Positions 20,369-29,175 of a stretch of DNA of 64,000 bases are shown here, piece by piece. The position numbers were made by a program, and so were the translations under genes. The stretch comes from Cupriavidus pauculus (GTDB lineage: Bacteria > Pseudomonadota > Gammaproteobacteria > Burkholderiales > Burkholderiaceae). Positions within the stretch are counted from its first letter, which is position 1, and the number at the start of each line of letters is the position of its first letter. The notes under the pieces are model-generated. The model saw only the letters and a program-made list of their open reading frames with translations, was not told where the DNA came from and did no database searches. Location of the stretch: positions 3,038,001 through 3,102,000 of the forward strand of contig NZ_CP033969.1 of assembly GCF_003854935.1 (NCBI RefSeq), in the 5' to 3' direction.

Positions 20369-21094
20369 TCAGGCGTCGCCGGCCAGTACCTGCGCGATAT
20401 GCAGCACGCGCGTGCGCGAATCGCCGGTGCGGCGCAGCCGGCCTTCGATGTTGAGCATGCAGCCCAGGTCGCCCAGCACCACGGCATCGGCGCCGCTGGC
20501 CTGGATGTTGGCGCACTTCTCGTCGACGATGGCCGTCGAGATGTTGCCGTACTTGACCGAGAACGTGCCGCCAAACCCGCAGCACGCCTCGCAGTCCTTC
20601 ATCTCGGTCAGTTGCACGCCGGGCAGCTTGTCCAGCAGCGCGCGGGGCTGCTGCTTGACGCCCAGTTCGCGCAGGCCCGAGCACGAATCATGATAGGTGA
20701 CATGGCCGGCAAAGCCGGAGTCGAGCGTGTCGATCCGGGCCACGTTGACCAGGAAGTCGGTCAGCTCGAACACCCGCTCGCGCAGGCGCTCGTAGCGGCC
20801 GTGGAGTTCGGGGTCGTCGCGCAGCAGGTCGTGGTAGTGATGGCGGATCATCCCGCCGCACGATCCCGAGGGCACCACCACGTAGTCGAACATCTCGAAC
20901 TCGCGCAGGAATTTCTCGGCCAGGTCGCGCGAGACGGTGCGCTCGCCGGAGTTGTACGCGGGCTGCCCGCAGCACGTCTGCGCCTCGGGCACCATCACCT
21001 CGTAGCCGGCCGATTCCAGCAGCTTGAGCACGGAGAACCCGATGTCGGGACGCATGAGGTCCACCAGACAGGTGGCGAACAGTCCGATTCGCAT
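20369..21094 (-). CDS. lutA: L-lactate oxidation Fe-S protein LutA/LldE (CCG domain)
   Basis: A 241-residue protein with two cysteine-rich CCG domains: TCCGQPAYNSGE with SGSCGGMIRHHY, and DSCSGLRELGV with CEACCGFGG. These motifs bind iron-sulfur clusters in heterodisulfide reductase-like proteins, and LutA/YkgE uses them in lactate oxidation. ATG 21094 (MRIGLFATCLVD) follows AAGGGAAG, and a start 11 codons upstream lacks support. It is the first gene of the operon and is divergent from an IclR regulator. Confidence 0.92.
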   Translation of the reverse strand: MRIGLFATCLVDLMRPDIGFSVLKLLESAGYEVMVPEAQTCCGQPAYNSGERTVSRDLAEKFLREFEMFDYVVVPSGSCGGMIRHHYHDLLRDDPELHGRYERLRERVFELTDFLVNVARIDTLDSGFAGHVTYHDSCSGLRELGVKQQPRALLDKLPGVQLTEMKDCEACCGFGGTFSVKYGNISTAIVDEKCANIQASGADAVVLGDLGCMLNIEGRLRRTGDSRTRVLHIAQVLAGDA

Positions 21095-21253
21095 GACTTC
21101 CCTTTTCCAGACCCAGAAACCCCGCAATTATGCCCCGCCACCCTGCCGCTGCGGGCACCGGGCGCCGCAATCCTGCTCATGGCCGGGCCAAATGTGGCTC
21201 ATCGACGGCGCGCTGCCGGGCAGTATCGGCCGAAGGAAATCTCGGAAATCACG

Positions 21254-21290
21254 TTTCACCCGTTGAAATTTTCACGATGCGAGATAGAAT
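21254..21290 (+). promoter_or_regulatory. Promoter of the IclR regulator with palindromic operator
   Basis: TTGAAA (21263-21268), 16-bp spacer and TAGAAT (21285-21290). The -35 is embedded in the repeat TTTCA-CCCGT-TGAAA, with a further TTTCA at 21270-21274, giving alternating half sites at 21254-21274. This is a plausible operator for autoregulation and for control of the divergent lut operon. Confidence 0.55.
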
Positions 21291-21329
21291 CAGGCAACCG
21301 CTTAATATGCCGCACGGCAACATTTTCCC

Positions 21330-22124
21330 ATGGCAGAAATGGCAGAAGCCGACAAGGCGCCCGGCAAGACCTCGATCCAGGTGATCGAGCGCATGATGAC
21401 GCTGCTCGACGCGCTGGCTCAGCACGCCGACCCCGTCAGCCTGAAAGAGCTGTCGGGGGCCACCGGCCTGCACCCTTCCACCGCCCACCGGATTCTCAAC
21501 GACATGGTGGCGTGCCGCTTCGTCGACCGGTCCGACCCCGGCAGCTACCGCCTTGGCATGCGGCTGCTGGAGCTGGGCAACCTGGTCAAGGCACGGCTGT
21601 CGGTGCGCGACGCGGCGCTGGCGCCGATGCGCGCGCTGCACCGGGTGACCGGGCAGACCGTGAACCTGTCGGTGCGCCAGGGCGACGAGATCGTCTATAT
21701 CGAACGCGCCTACAGCGAGCGATCGGGCATGCAGGTGGTGCGCGCCATTGGCGGGCGGGCGCCGCTGCACCTGACCTCGGTCGGCAAGCTGTTCCTGGCC
21801 GCCGACGAAGGCCCGCGCGTGCGCAACTACGCCACGCGCACGGGGCTGGCCGGGCATACGCGCACGTCGATCACCGACCTTGCCAAGCTGGAGCGCGAAC
21901 TGAGCTGGGTCCGGACCAACGGCTACGCGCGCGACAACGAGGAGCTGGAACTGGGCGTACGCTGCATCGCCGCCGGCATCTACGACGATTCGCGGCGGCT
22001 GGTGGCCGGCCTGTCGCTGTCGGCGCCGGCCGACCGGCTGCAGGATAGCTGGCTGCAGAACCTCAAGGAGACCGCGCTGCAGATCTCGCGCGGCATGGGC
22101 TACGTGCCGGAACCGGCGGCCTGA
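21330..22124 (+). CDS. IclR-family transcriptional regulator
   Basis: A 264-residue IclR-family protein with an N-terminal winged helix (IQVIERMMTLLDALAQHADPVSLKELSGATGLHPSTAHRIL, read as separate segments around residues 17-56) and a C-terminal effector domain (for example VNLSVRQGDEIVYIERA and APLHLTSVGKLFLA). It is divergent from lutA with about 235 bp between starts, so it probably controls lactate use. Ligand is unknown, with lactate or pyruvate the likely candidates. A second ATG lies four codons in; no clear ribosome binding site distinguishes them. Confidence 0.87.
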   Translation: MAEMAEADKAPGKTSIQVIERMMTLLDALAQHADPVSLKELSGATGLHPSTAHRILNDMVACRFVDRSDPGSYRLGMRLLELGNLVKARLSVRDAALAPMRALHRVTGQTVNLSVRQGDEIVYIERAYSERSGMQVVRAIGGRAPLHLTSVGKLFLAADEGPRVRNYATRTGLAGHTRTSITDLAKLERELSWVRTNGYARDNEELELGVRCIAAGIYDDSRRLVAGLSLSAPADRLQDSWLQNLKETALQISRGMGYVPEPAA

Positions 22125-22155
22125 CCGCGCCGCCGCCCTTCATCGCCAGACGGCC

Positions 22156-22197
22156 AAAAAAGAACGCGCCGGGAGCGCAAGCTCCACGGCGCGTTTT
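22156..22197. terminator. Bidirectional terminator between the IclR gene and pbpG
   Basis: A stem of AACGCGCCG and CGGCGCGTT (22163-22171, 22187-22195) encloses an inner stem GGAGC-GCAA-GCTCC with a stable tetraloop. An A-run precedes it and TTTT follows it, so it can work on both strands for the convergent genes. Confidence 0.85.
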
Positions 22198-22217
22198 CCA
22201 TGCGCGACGACAACCGC

Positions 22218-23405
22218 TCAGGTGCCGTGCGACTGCTGCGATGCCAGGACCGCCGCAGGGGATTTAGGACCCTGCGTAAGATTGGGTGTAGACGGAAAAG
22301 GGCGCGGCTGGCCCCCTGCCGACGGTGGCTGGTGCTCAAGCCATTGGCGCACCCGCGTGGCATCGGCAAAGCGCGACAGCTTGCCGACCGAATCCAGGAA
22401 CACCATCACCACGTTGCGATCGTTGACGCGCGTCTGCATCACGAGGCACTGGCCGGCTTCCGAGATATAACCGGTCTTCTGCAGGCCGATCTCCCAGCTG
22501 CCGCCACGCACCAGGCGATTGGTGCTGACGTAGTGCATCGTGCGGCCGGCGACGCTGACCTCGTGCTCGGGCTGCGTCGAGAATTCGCGGATCGTCGGGT
22601 TGCGGTAGGCGGCGTTGACCAGGCGCGCCAGATCGACGGCGCTGGACACGTTGCTGCTGGACAGGCCGCTCGAATCGACGAAGTGGCTGTCGTTCATGCC
22701 CAGTTCGCGGGCCTTCTTGTTCATGGCGCTGACAAACGCGGGCAGGCCGCCCGGATAGCTGCGGCCCAGCACCGACGCGGCGCGGTTCTCCGACGACATC
22801 AGCGCCAGCAGCAGCATCTCGTGGCGCGTGAGCGTGGTGCCGAAGCGCAGGCGCGAGCTGCTGTGCTTCTCGGTGTCACGGTCGTCCTCGGTCACCGTGA
22901 GCATCTCGTCCATCGGCAGGCGGGCGTCCATCACCACCAGCGCGGTCATCAGCTTGGTGATCGAGGCAATCGGCAGCACGGCCGTGGAATTCTTCTGGAA
23001 CAGCACCTCGTTGGTGTTCTGGTCCATCACCAGCGCCACCGACGAGCGCAGCGACAGCGCGTCTTCGGTATCGCGCAGGCCCATGGCCTCGCCCAGCGAC
23101 GGCTTGGCCGGCACGAAAGCGGCCCGCACCGGCGCCGCATGGCGGGCCGCCACGACGGAGCGCTTGCCGTTCTTGAGCACGATCACCTTGCGCGGCGACG
23201 CTGCTGCCTTGGCAGAAGCAACGGCTTTGGTGGATTTAACAGCTTTTTGGGTCTTTTTCGCCGACGTTTTCGCCGCAGTCGACTTCGTCGCTGCGTACGT
23301 GGCCGGCGCGGCCATCATGGCGACCGACACCAGCGCCGCAGTGGCGAAAGCGGTCAGTCGAGGAAGGCCGAAGCGTAGAGAAATCATGGATTCGGTCCGG
23401 AACAT
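22218..23405 (-). CDS. pbpG: D-alanyl-D-alanine endopeptidase (PBP7/8 type)
   Basis: A 395-residue exported serine peptidase of the S11 family. A signal peptide ends near AATYAA, then a Lys/Ala-rich basic linker (about residues 40-95) precedes the catalytic domain. The three active-site motifs are present: SITK (in LPIASITKLM), SEN (in MSSENRAA) and KTG (in LQKTGYIS). It cleaves D-Ala-meso-DAP cross-links in peptidoglycan. The ATG at 23405 is used here; MISLRFG at 23387 would give a more standard signal peptide and is an equally good start. Confidence 0.9.
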   Translation of the reverse strand: MFRTESMISLRFGLPRLTAFATAALVSVAMMAAPATYAATKSTAAKTSAKKTQKAVKSTKAVASAKAAASPRKVIVLKNGKRSVVAARHAAPVRAAFVPAKPSLGEAMGLRDTEDALSLRSSVALVMDQNTNEVLFQKNSTAVLPIASITKLMTALVVMDARLPMDEMLTVTEDDRDTEKHSSSRLRFGTTLTRHEMLLLALMSSENRAASVLGRSYPGGLPAFVSAMNKKARELGMNDSHFVDSSGLSSSNVSSAVDLARLVNAAYRNPTIREFSTQPEHEVSVAGRTMHYVSTNRLVRGGSWEIGLQKTGYISEAGQCLVMQTRVNDRNVVMVFLDSVGKLSRFADATRVRQWLEHQPPSAGGQPRPFPSTPNLTQGPKSPAAVLASQQSHGT

Positions 23406-23435
23406 GTCTGTTCAGCGCGGAAACGGAATGGCGCT

Positions 23436-23464
23436 AGTGTAGGAAATTAAGAAATTCTTAGCAA
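23436..23464 (-). promoter_or_regulatory. pbpG promoter
   Basis: On the minus strand TTGCTA (23464-23459), a 17-bp spacer and TACACT (23441-23436). The surrounding 23430-23580 stretch is unusually AT-rich for this genome. Upstream lies a perfect inverted repeat TTTCCA-CAATA-TGGAAA (23509-23525) that could be a regulator site. Confidence 0.65.
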
Positions 23465-23678
23465 GATTAACGACTTACAACGGCTCTTTAAAGTTCGATT
23501 GCCAAACATTTCCACAATATGGAAAAAGAGACGTTTCAGTCATCCCATGCCTAACGTAAATACAACAATACTTTTGCGCCGGCGGCGCCGGGATCACCCC
23601 ACCCTTCAGGCCCCGGATAACGTCATAACGGCCTGCATGGTGAAATCCTAATACCGGAAAACGCCAACTGCGGGTGAA

Positions 23679-24374
23679 TCAGGAGAGGAAACGCACGAAC
23701 TGGCTAACCGGTTCACGTTCCGTCGTCAACTGGTTGGCCGTCGCGTCGGGGTCTGCATAGCCGAGCGACATGCCGCACACCACCATTTCCTCCTCCGTCA
23801 GCCGCAGGTGCTGCTTGATGATCGTATGGAACTGCGTGAACGCCGCCTGCGGGCAGGTGTCCAGCCCGCGGGCCCGCGCCGCCACCATGATGCTCTGCAG
23901 GAACATGCCGTAGTCCAGCCAGCTGCCCTGCTCCATGATCCGGTCGATCGTGAAGATCAGCCCCACCGGCGCGTCGAAGAATCGGAAATTTCGCGCGTGC
24001 TGCTCGTGCATCCGCGCCTTGTCCTCGCGCCGGATGTCCAGCAGGCTGTACAGGTCCCAGCCGAGCTTGCGGCGGCGCGACAGGTATGGGTCCACCCACT
24101 CGCGCGGGTAGTACGGATACTCCTCGCGGTACTTGGCATCGCGTTCGGGATCGTCGTAGGCGGCCAGCACGTCGGCGCAGAACCGCGCCTTGGCTTCGCC
24201 AGACAGGACATAGACCTTCCAAGGCTGGGTGTTGGTACCGGACGGCGCCCGGCTCGACACGGCCAGGATGGCCTCGATGGTCTCGCGCGGCACCGGGGTG
24301 TCCAGGAACGCGCGGACCGAGCGGCGCGTGGTGATGGCGCGATCGACAATCGCGGCGTCATCTGGGGGCGACAT
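23679..24374 (-). CDS. Nitroreductase family protein
   Basis: A 231-residue FMN-dependent nitroreductase-fold enzyme. The N-terminus RAITTRRSVRAFLDTPV contains the Arg pair that binds FMN phosphate, followed by SRAPSGTNTQPW, the classic flavin-binding segment. C-terminal VVCGMSLGYAD completes the fold. Such enzymes reduce nitroaromatics, quinones or other acceptors with NAD(P)H, and the natural substrate here is unknown. ATG 24374 is preceded by CAGGAG. It lies 11 bp after the thioesterase stop, so the two form an operon. Confidence 0.87.
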   Translation of the reverse strand: MSPPDDAAIVDRAITTRRSVRAFLDTPVPRETIEAILAVSSRAPSGTNTQPWKVYVLSGEAKARFCADVLAAYDDPERDAKYREEYPYYPREWVDPYLSRRRKLGWDLYSLLDIRREDKARMHEQHARNFRFFDAPVGLIFTIDRIMEQGSWLDYGMFLQSIMVAARARGLDTCPQAAFTQFHTIIKQHLRLTEEEMVVCGMSLGYADPDATANQLTTEREPVSQFVRFLS

Positions 24375-24385
24375 CGGGTCTCCTG

Positions 24386-24847
24386 TCATGCCTGCTGTCT
24401 GTTGTCCTCGGGCCGGTCGACGACCAGCGCCTGCAATGCCTGCCGCAGCGCCGGCGGCAACGCCACCGGACGCCGCGTCTCGCGGTCCACGTAGACGTGC
24501 ACGAAGTGCCCCTGCGCGGCCGCCACATCGTCATCGTTGCGGAACAGCCCCACCTCGTAGCGCACGCTCGAATTGCCAAGCCGCGCCACGCGCAGGCCCG
24601 CCACGACCGTATCGGGAAAGCTCAGCGACGAGAAGTAGTTGCACTGGGTCTCGATGACGAGCCCGATCGTGCCGCCCCGCTCGATGTCGAGCACGCCTTC
24701 CCGGATCAGGTACGTGTTCACAACGGTATCAAAGTAACTGTAGTAGACAACGTTGTTGACGTGGCCATAGACGTCGTTGTCCATCCAGCGTGTGGTGATG
24801 GGCTGGAAGTGCGCGTACGCGCTTCGGCAATCGGGTTCAGGCTTCAT
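24386..24847 (-). CDS. Acyl-CoA thioesterase, 4HBT (YbgC-like) family
   Basis: A 153-residue single hot-dog-fold protein. The motif TRWMDNDVYGHVNNVVYYSY near residues 16-35 is the 4HBT signature, with Asp in the catalytic position and the HVNN turn. It hydrolyses acyl-CoA or aroyl-CoA thioesters. The start at 24847 (MKPEPDC) is preferred over longer extensions, but no strong ribosome binding site is seen. It is upstream of, and probably cotranscribed with, the nitroreductase. Confidence 0.82.
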   Translation of the reverse strand: MKPEPDCRSAYAHFQPITTRWMDNDVYGHVNNVVYYSYFDTVVNTYLIREGVLDIERGGTIGLVIETQCNYFSSLSFPDTVVAGLRVARLGNSSVRYEVGLFRNDDDVAAAQGHFVHVYVDRETRRPVALPPALRQALQALVVDRPEDNRQQA

Positions 24848-24974
24848 CGGATGCGATCCAGGTCGGCAGGAAGCGAAGACGGGATGAGCGTCGCCGCAGC
24901 CACACGGGAGGTCCGTATGAGCGCACGGCAAACCACAAGGTTCCCAGGATTTTGCGATGTATGCGACGCCATCG

Positions 24975-25919
24975 TCAGACCGCCGCGGCCACGGACGCGG
25001 CCGGCAGGCCGTCGAGCGCGCGATAGCGGGCGTGATAGCCGGCGGCCAGCATGACGGTTTGCCGGTGCACGGCCACGGTGTTCTCGATCTGGTTGCCGTA
25101 GCCGCCGGCCATCGCCACGGCAATCGGCAGGCGCTGCGACAGCGCGAAATCGAACACCATGGTGTCGCGCCGGGCCAGCCCCGCCATGGTCAGGCGCAGC
25201 CGGCCGAGCCGGTCGTCCTCATGGGGATCGGCGCCGGCCAGGTAGATCAGCAGGTCGGGCGCAAAGCGGGCGCGCAGTGTGTCGAGCGCACCAGCCAGCG
25301 CGGCCGCATAGCCGTCGTCGTCGCACCCATCGGGCAGGCCGACGTCGAGATCGCTGGCCTCCTTGCGGAACGGGTAGTTCTTCTCGCCATGCAGCGACAG
25401 CGTGAACACGGTGGGGTCGTCGCGCAGGATCGACGCCGTGCCGTTGCCCTGGTGGACGTCGAGGTCGATCACGGCCACGCGGCGCACGTTGCCGTCGCGC
25501 TGCAGTTGGCGCGCGGCGATGGCGGCGTCGTTGAACACGCAGAAGCCGCCGCCCTTGTCGGCATAGGCGTGATGGGTGCCGCCGGCCAGGTTGACCGCCA
25601 CGCCCTCGGCCAGTGCGGTGCGGCATGCGGCAATCGTCGCACCGGCCGACCGGCGCGAACGCTCGACCATCTCGGCCGACCACGGGAAGCCGATCTCGCG
25701 CTGGCGCGCCGCGTCGAGCTGGCCGCTGGATACATCGGCGATGTAGTCGGCGGTATGGGCCAGCGCCAGCGCGGCATCGTCGGCGCGCGGCGCTTCGTGC
25801 AAGAACAGGCCCGGCACGTCGCGCACCACGGCGTCGCGCAGCATGCTGTATTTGCGCATGGGAAAGCGATGGCCGGGCGGCAGCGGCAGGACGAAGTGGT
25901 CGGCGTAGAAGGCTTGCAT
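24975..25919 (-). CDS. Histone deacetylase family protein (class II-like, AcuC/HdaH type)
   Basis: A 314-residue protein of the arginase/deacetylase superfamily. The zinc site and catalytic segments are visible: LAGGTHHAYADKGGGFCVFND (read near residues 125-145), and IDLDVHQGNGT with the metal-binding Asp and His. In bacteria such enzymes deacetylate acetylpolyamines, acetoin-related or protein substrates, and the substrate here is not defined. ATG 25919 gives MQAFYADHFVLPLPPGHRFP, the typical family N-terminus; longer upstream extension is not supported. Confidence 0.87.
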   Translation of the reverse strand: MQAFYADHFVLPLPPGHRFPMRKYSMLRDAVVRDVPGLFLHEAPRADDAALALAHTADYIADVSSGQLDAARQREIGFPWSAEMVERSRRSAGATIAACRTALAEGVAVNLAGGTHHAYADKGGGFCVFNDAAIAARQLQRDGNVRRVAVIDLDVHQGNGTASILRDDPTVFTLSLHGEKNYPFRKEASDLDVGLPDGCDDDGYAAALAGALDTLRARFAPDLLIYLAGADPHEDDRLGRLRLTMAGLARRDTMVFDFALSQRLPIAVAMAGGYGNQIENTVAVHRQTVMLAAGYHARYRALDGLPAASVAAAV

Positions 25920-26152
25920 CGAACGAATGGGAGGCGCGGGATGCCCGGCGGCGCGTGACGCGCTGGCGCCATTCCCCGACCGGGCAGTCAGCGATGGTAG
26001 CACCGCCGCTGCCGGCGTGTCCGCGCCCGCCTGAAACGGGCGTTTTTCTCGCGTTGCACCACCGGAACCGGCATCTGCCGACTCAGGAAAAACCCTGATC
26101 TGGCGCCGAATAGTGGCCCACGATGCCTTTCCCGGCCCCTTCCGGCCCCTAT
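25920..26152. other. Intergenic region upstream of the deacetylase gene
   Basis: Around 230 bp of GC-rich DNA between the deacetylase start and the phasin control region. I find no gene, tRNA or strong hairpin. A promoter for the deacetylase gene should lie here on the minus strand, but none with good hexamers stands out. Confidence 0.4.
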
Positions 26153-26205
26153 TTTTTGTGCGACGCACAAAAACCGCTTGACACATATCGTCGAATTCTT
26201 AGAAT
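26153..26205 (+). promoter_or_regulatory. Phasin promoter with upstream palindrome (possible PhaR site)
   Basis: TTGACA (26178-26183), a 16-bp spacer and TAGAAT (26200-26205) form a strong sigma-70 promoter. Immediately upstream a perfect inverted repeat has 9-base arms, TTTTTGTGC and GCACAAAAA, around GAC (26153-26173). In Cupriavidus the phasin gene is repressed by PhaR, which leaves DNA when PHA granules form, so this palindrome is a candidate PhaR operator. The transcript would have a leader of about 165 nt. Confidence 0.65.
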
Positions 26206-26377
26206 TGGAATTGTTGCGGCGCATCAAAGCGCTGGACGGTCGGCAACGACAGTCCGGACGGCGCCGCCGGATACGAAGGTACGCTCGGGCTGGCCAGACA
26301 TTCAAGTCATGGCCTTGACATCTGGGCGGCTTAATTTCTTTACGCTTGACCTTGAAGTTCACCACTGGAGACCAGCA

Positions 26378-26956
26378 ATGATCCTGACCCCGGAACAAGT
26401 TGCAGCCGCACAAAAAGCCAACCTCGAGACCCTGTTCGGTCTGACCTCGAAGGCCTTTGAAGGCGTCGAGAAGCTCGTCGAGCTGAACCTGCAAGTGGTC
26501 AAGGCTACGTTTGCCGAGAACGTCGACAACGCCAAGAAGGCGCTGTCCGCCAAGGATGCCCAGGAACTGCTGGCCATCCAGGCCTCGCTGGTGCAGCCGG
26601 TAGCCGAGAAGACCCTGGCCTACACGCGTCACCTGTACGAAATCGCTTCGGAAACCCAAAGCGAGTTCACGAAGGTTGCCGAAGCCCAGCTCGCCGAAGG
26701 CACGAAGAACGTGCAGGCCCTGGTCGACAACTTCGCCAAGAACGCCCCGGCCGGCTCGGAATCGACCGTCGCCATCGTGAAGTCGGCCATCTCGGCCGCC
26801 AACAACGCCTACGAATCGGTCCAGAAGGCCACGAAGCAGGCTGTGGAAATGGCCGAAAGCAACTTCCAGGCTGCCGCCACCGCCGCGACCAAGGCTGCCC
26901 AGCAAGCCAGCGCCACGGCCCGCACGGCTGCCAAGAAACCCACGGCTGCCGCCTAA
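26378..26956 (+). CDS. phaP: Phasin, polyhydroxyalkanoate granule-associated protein
   Basis: A 192-residue Phasin_2-family protein, helical and Ala/Lys-rich, with no signal peptide or transmembrane helix. It coats intracellular PHA granules and controls their size. The N-terminus [20 protein letters not shown] is very close to the PhaP1 type known from Cupriavidus necator, and the C-terminus is an Ala/Thr/Lys-rich tail. ATG 26378 follows TGGAGACC. Strong promoter and codon use suggest high expression. Confidence 0.93.
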   Translation: MILTPEQVAAAQKANLETLFGLTSKAFEGVEKLVELNLQVVKATFAENVDNAKKALSAKDAQELLAIQASLVQPVAEKTLAYTRHLYEIASETQSEFTKVAEAQLAEGTKNVQALVDNFAKNAPAGSESTVAIVKSAISAANNAYESVQKATKQAVEMAESNFQAAATAATKAAQQASATARTAAKKPTAAA

Positions 26957-27301
26957 GCTTCTGCATCTGTAACACTCCAGCGTACCGGCTCCGGCCGGTC
27001 CGTTGGCAGAGCGCCCTCTCCGCCCGTCGACCAGGACGCTCCGCCAACGGCGGCGACCCCCGCAGCATCCCTATCGCCCGCACCGTACCGCTGTCTCCTC
27101 GGTGCCGATCCAAAAGGTATCGATTCAAACCCGGCCCCTGCCAGCAGGTCGCCGGGATTTTTTTCGTCCCGGCATTGGTAGACGCCGGAAATGCTTGGCG
27201 GCGTATGACGCGTTTGTCGGAACGCCGGTTTATAAGCCAGAGCATCTGCATACGGCCGGACTGACTGCAGGCCTGCAGATGACATATCAGTACTAAGAAA
27301 G
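26957..27301. other. Intergenic region between phaP and the pdh terminator
   Basis: About 345 bp with no gene I can support. Short open frames here on both strands lack ribosome binding sites and recognisable content. A perfect 14-bp palindrome CTGCAGGCCTGCAG lies at 27265-27278. No T-tailed hairpin directly follows phaP. Confidence 0.5.
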
Positions 27302-27327
27302 AAAAACCCGCCTCTCGGCGGGTTTTT
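27302..27327. terminator. Bidirectional terminator at the end of the pdh operon
   Basis: A perfect hairpin with A5 and T5 tails: AAAAACCCGCC, loop TCTC, GGCGGGTTTTT. It lies 19 bp beyond the lpdA stop and can also stop transcription coming from phaP. Confidence 0.92.
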
Positions 27328-27345
27328 CTCATTCAACAGCCAAAC

Positions 27346-29136
27346 TCAGCGCTTGCGCGGCGGCGGCACGTCCGTGCACACCCCTTCGTAAATCTCCGCA
27401 GCCATGCCGATCGACTCGCCGAGCGTCGGGTGCGGGTGGATGGTCTTGCCGATATCCACCGCATCCGCGCCCATCTCGATGGCCAGGCAGACTTCGCTGA
27501 TCAGGTCGCCCGCGTGGGTGCCGACGATGCCGCCGCCGATGATCCGGTGCGTTTCCTCGTCGAAGATCAGCTTGGTGAAGCCTTCGTCGCGGCCGTTGGC
27601 GATGGCTCGGCCCGACGCGGCCCACGGGAACACGCCCTTGCCGTACTTGATGCCCTGCTGCTTGCACTGGTCCTCGGTCAGGCCGGCCCAGGCCACTTCC
27701 GGATCGGTGTAGGCCACCGACGGAATCTGCTTGACGTCGAAGTATGCCTTCTCGCCGTGGGCGGCTTCGGCGGCCACGTGGGCCTCGTGCACGGCCTTGT
27801 GCGCCAGCATGGGCTGGCCGACGATATCGCCAATGGCAAAGATGTGCGGCACGTTGGTCCCCATCTGCTTGTCGACGTCGATGAAGCCACGGTCGGTCAC
27901 GGCCACGCCGGCCTTCTCGGCGCCAATCTTCTTGCCGTTCGGCGTGCGGCCCACGGACACCAGCACCGCGTCGTAGCGCACCGGCTCGGCCGGGGCGCCC
28001 TCGCCTTCAAACTTGACGTAGATGCCGTCCGGCTTGGCTTCCACGCCCACCGTCTTGGTCTTCAGCATCACGTTGTCAAAGCGATGCTTGTTCATCTTGT
28101 CCCAGACCTTCACCAGGTCGCGGTCGGCGCCCTGCATCAGGCCATCGAGCATTTCCACCACGTCGATGCGCGCGCCCAGCGTGCTGTACACCGTGGCCAT
28201 TTCCAGGCCGATGATGCCGCCGCCGATGACCAGCATCTTGTTCGGGATGTCGCGCAGTTCCAGCGCGCCGGTCGAATCGAAGATGCGCGGATCTTCGGGG
28301 ATAAACGGCAGCTTCACGGCCTGGCTGCCGGCCGCGATGATCGCCTTTTCAAAGCGGATCACGGTCTTCTTGCCATTGGTGGCCTTGCCGTCGCCCTCGG
28401 TTTCCTGCACTTCCAGGTGATTCGGGTCCAGGAACGTGCCCACGCCGCGCACCACCTGCACCTTGCGCGCCTTGGCCATGCCGGCCAGGCCGCCGGTCAG
28501 CTTGCCGACCACGGTTTCCTTGTAGTGGCGCAGGCCGTCCAGGTCGATCTTGGCTTCGCCGAACAGGATGCCGTGCGCGGCCAGCGCCTTGGCCTCGTCG
28601 ATCACGGCCGCGTTGTGCAGCAGCGCCTTCGACGGGATGCAGCCCACGTTCAGGCAGACGCCGCCCAGCGTGCCGTAGCGCTCCACCAGCACCGTGTTCA
28701 TGCCCAGGTCGGCCGAGCGGAAGGCCGCCGAGTAGCCGCCGGGGCCGGCGCCCAGCACGAGCATGTCGCACTGGATGTCGGCGCTGCCGCCGTGCCGGGC
28801 GGCCGTGGGGGCCGGGGCCGCTGCGGGGGACGGCGCTGCCGCCGGCGCCGGGGCCGGGGCCGATGCAGGAGCCGGAGCCGGCGCGGCTGCTGCCGCCGCG
28901 CCGCCTTCCACCGTGCAGATCACGGTGCCCTTGGCAACCTTGTCGCCTACCTTCACCTTGACGTCCACCACCTTGCCGGCGGCCGACGACGGCACGTCCA
29001 TGCTGGCCTTGTCGGACTCCAGCACGATCAGCGACTGCTCTTCCTCGACCGTGTCGCCGGCCTTGACCAGCACCTCGATCACTTCCACCGCGTCGAAATC
29101 GCCGATATCCGGCACCTTGACTTCGATCACACTCAT
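27346..29136 (-). CDS. lpdA: Dihydrolipoyl dehydrogenase (PDH E3) with N-terminal lipoyl domain
   Basis: A 596-residue E3 component. Residues 1-80 form a lipoyl domain with the modified lysine in [12 protein letters not shown], followed by an Ala/Pro-rich linker (about 80-120) and the flavoprotein disulfide reductase core: FAD site [19 protein letters not shown], redox pair [13 protein letters not shown] site [11 protein letters not shown], and the C-terminal His-Glu region HPHPTLGES. It reoxidises the lipoyl arms of E2 and makes NADH. The lipoyl-E3 fusion equals PdhL of Ralstonia eutropha. It is the last gene of the pdh operon. Confidence 0.94.
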   Translation of the reverse strand: MSVIEVKVPDIGDFDAVEVIEVLVKAGDTVEEEQSLIVLESDKASMDVPSSAAGKVVDVKVKVGDKVAKGTVICTVEGGAAAAAAPAPAPASAPAPAPAAAPSPAAAPAPTAARHGGSADIQCDMLVLGAGPGGYSAAFRSADLGMNTVLVERYGTLGGVCLNVGCIPSKALLHNAAVIDEAKALAAHGILFGEAKIDLDGLRHYKETVVGKLTGGLAGMAKARKVQVVRGVGTFLDPNHLEVQETEGDGKATNGKKTVIRFEKAIIAAGSQAVKLPFIPEDPRIFDSTGALELRDIPNKMLVIGGGIIGLEMATVYSTLGARIDVVEMLDGLMQGADRDLVKVWDKMNKHRFDNVMLKTKTVGVEAKPDGIYVKFEGEGAPAEPVRYDAVLVSVGRTPNGKKIGAEKAGVAVTDRGFIDVDKQMGTNVPHIFAIGDIVGQPMLAHKAVHEAHVAAEAAHGEKAYFDVKQIPSVAYTDPEVAWAGLTEDQCKQQGIKYGKGVFPWAASGRAIANGRDEGFTKLIFDEETHRIIGGGIVGTHAGDLISEVCLAIEMGADAVDIGKTIHPHPTLGESIGMAAEIYEGVCTDVPPPRKR

Positions 29137-29175
29137 GCTTTTCCTCCTGGATGCGCGCCCCGCCCGCCGTGGGGG

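Noticed and set aside
26957-27301. Small genes on either strand after phaP
   Set aside because: Short frames have no ribosome binding site, no recognisable content and low-complexity translation.
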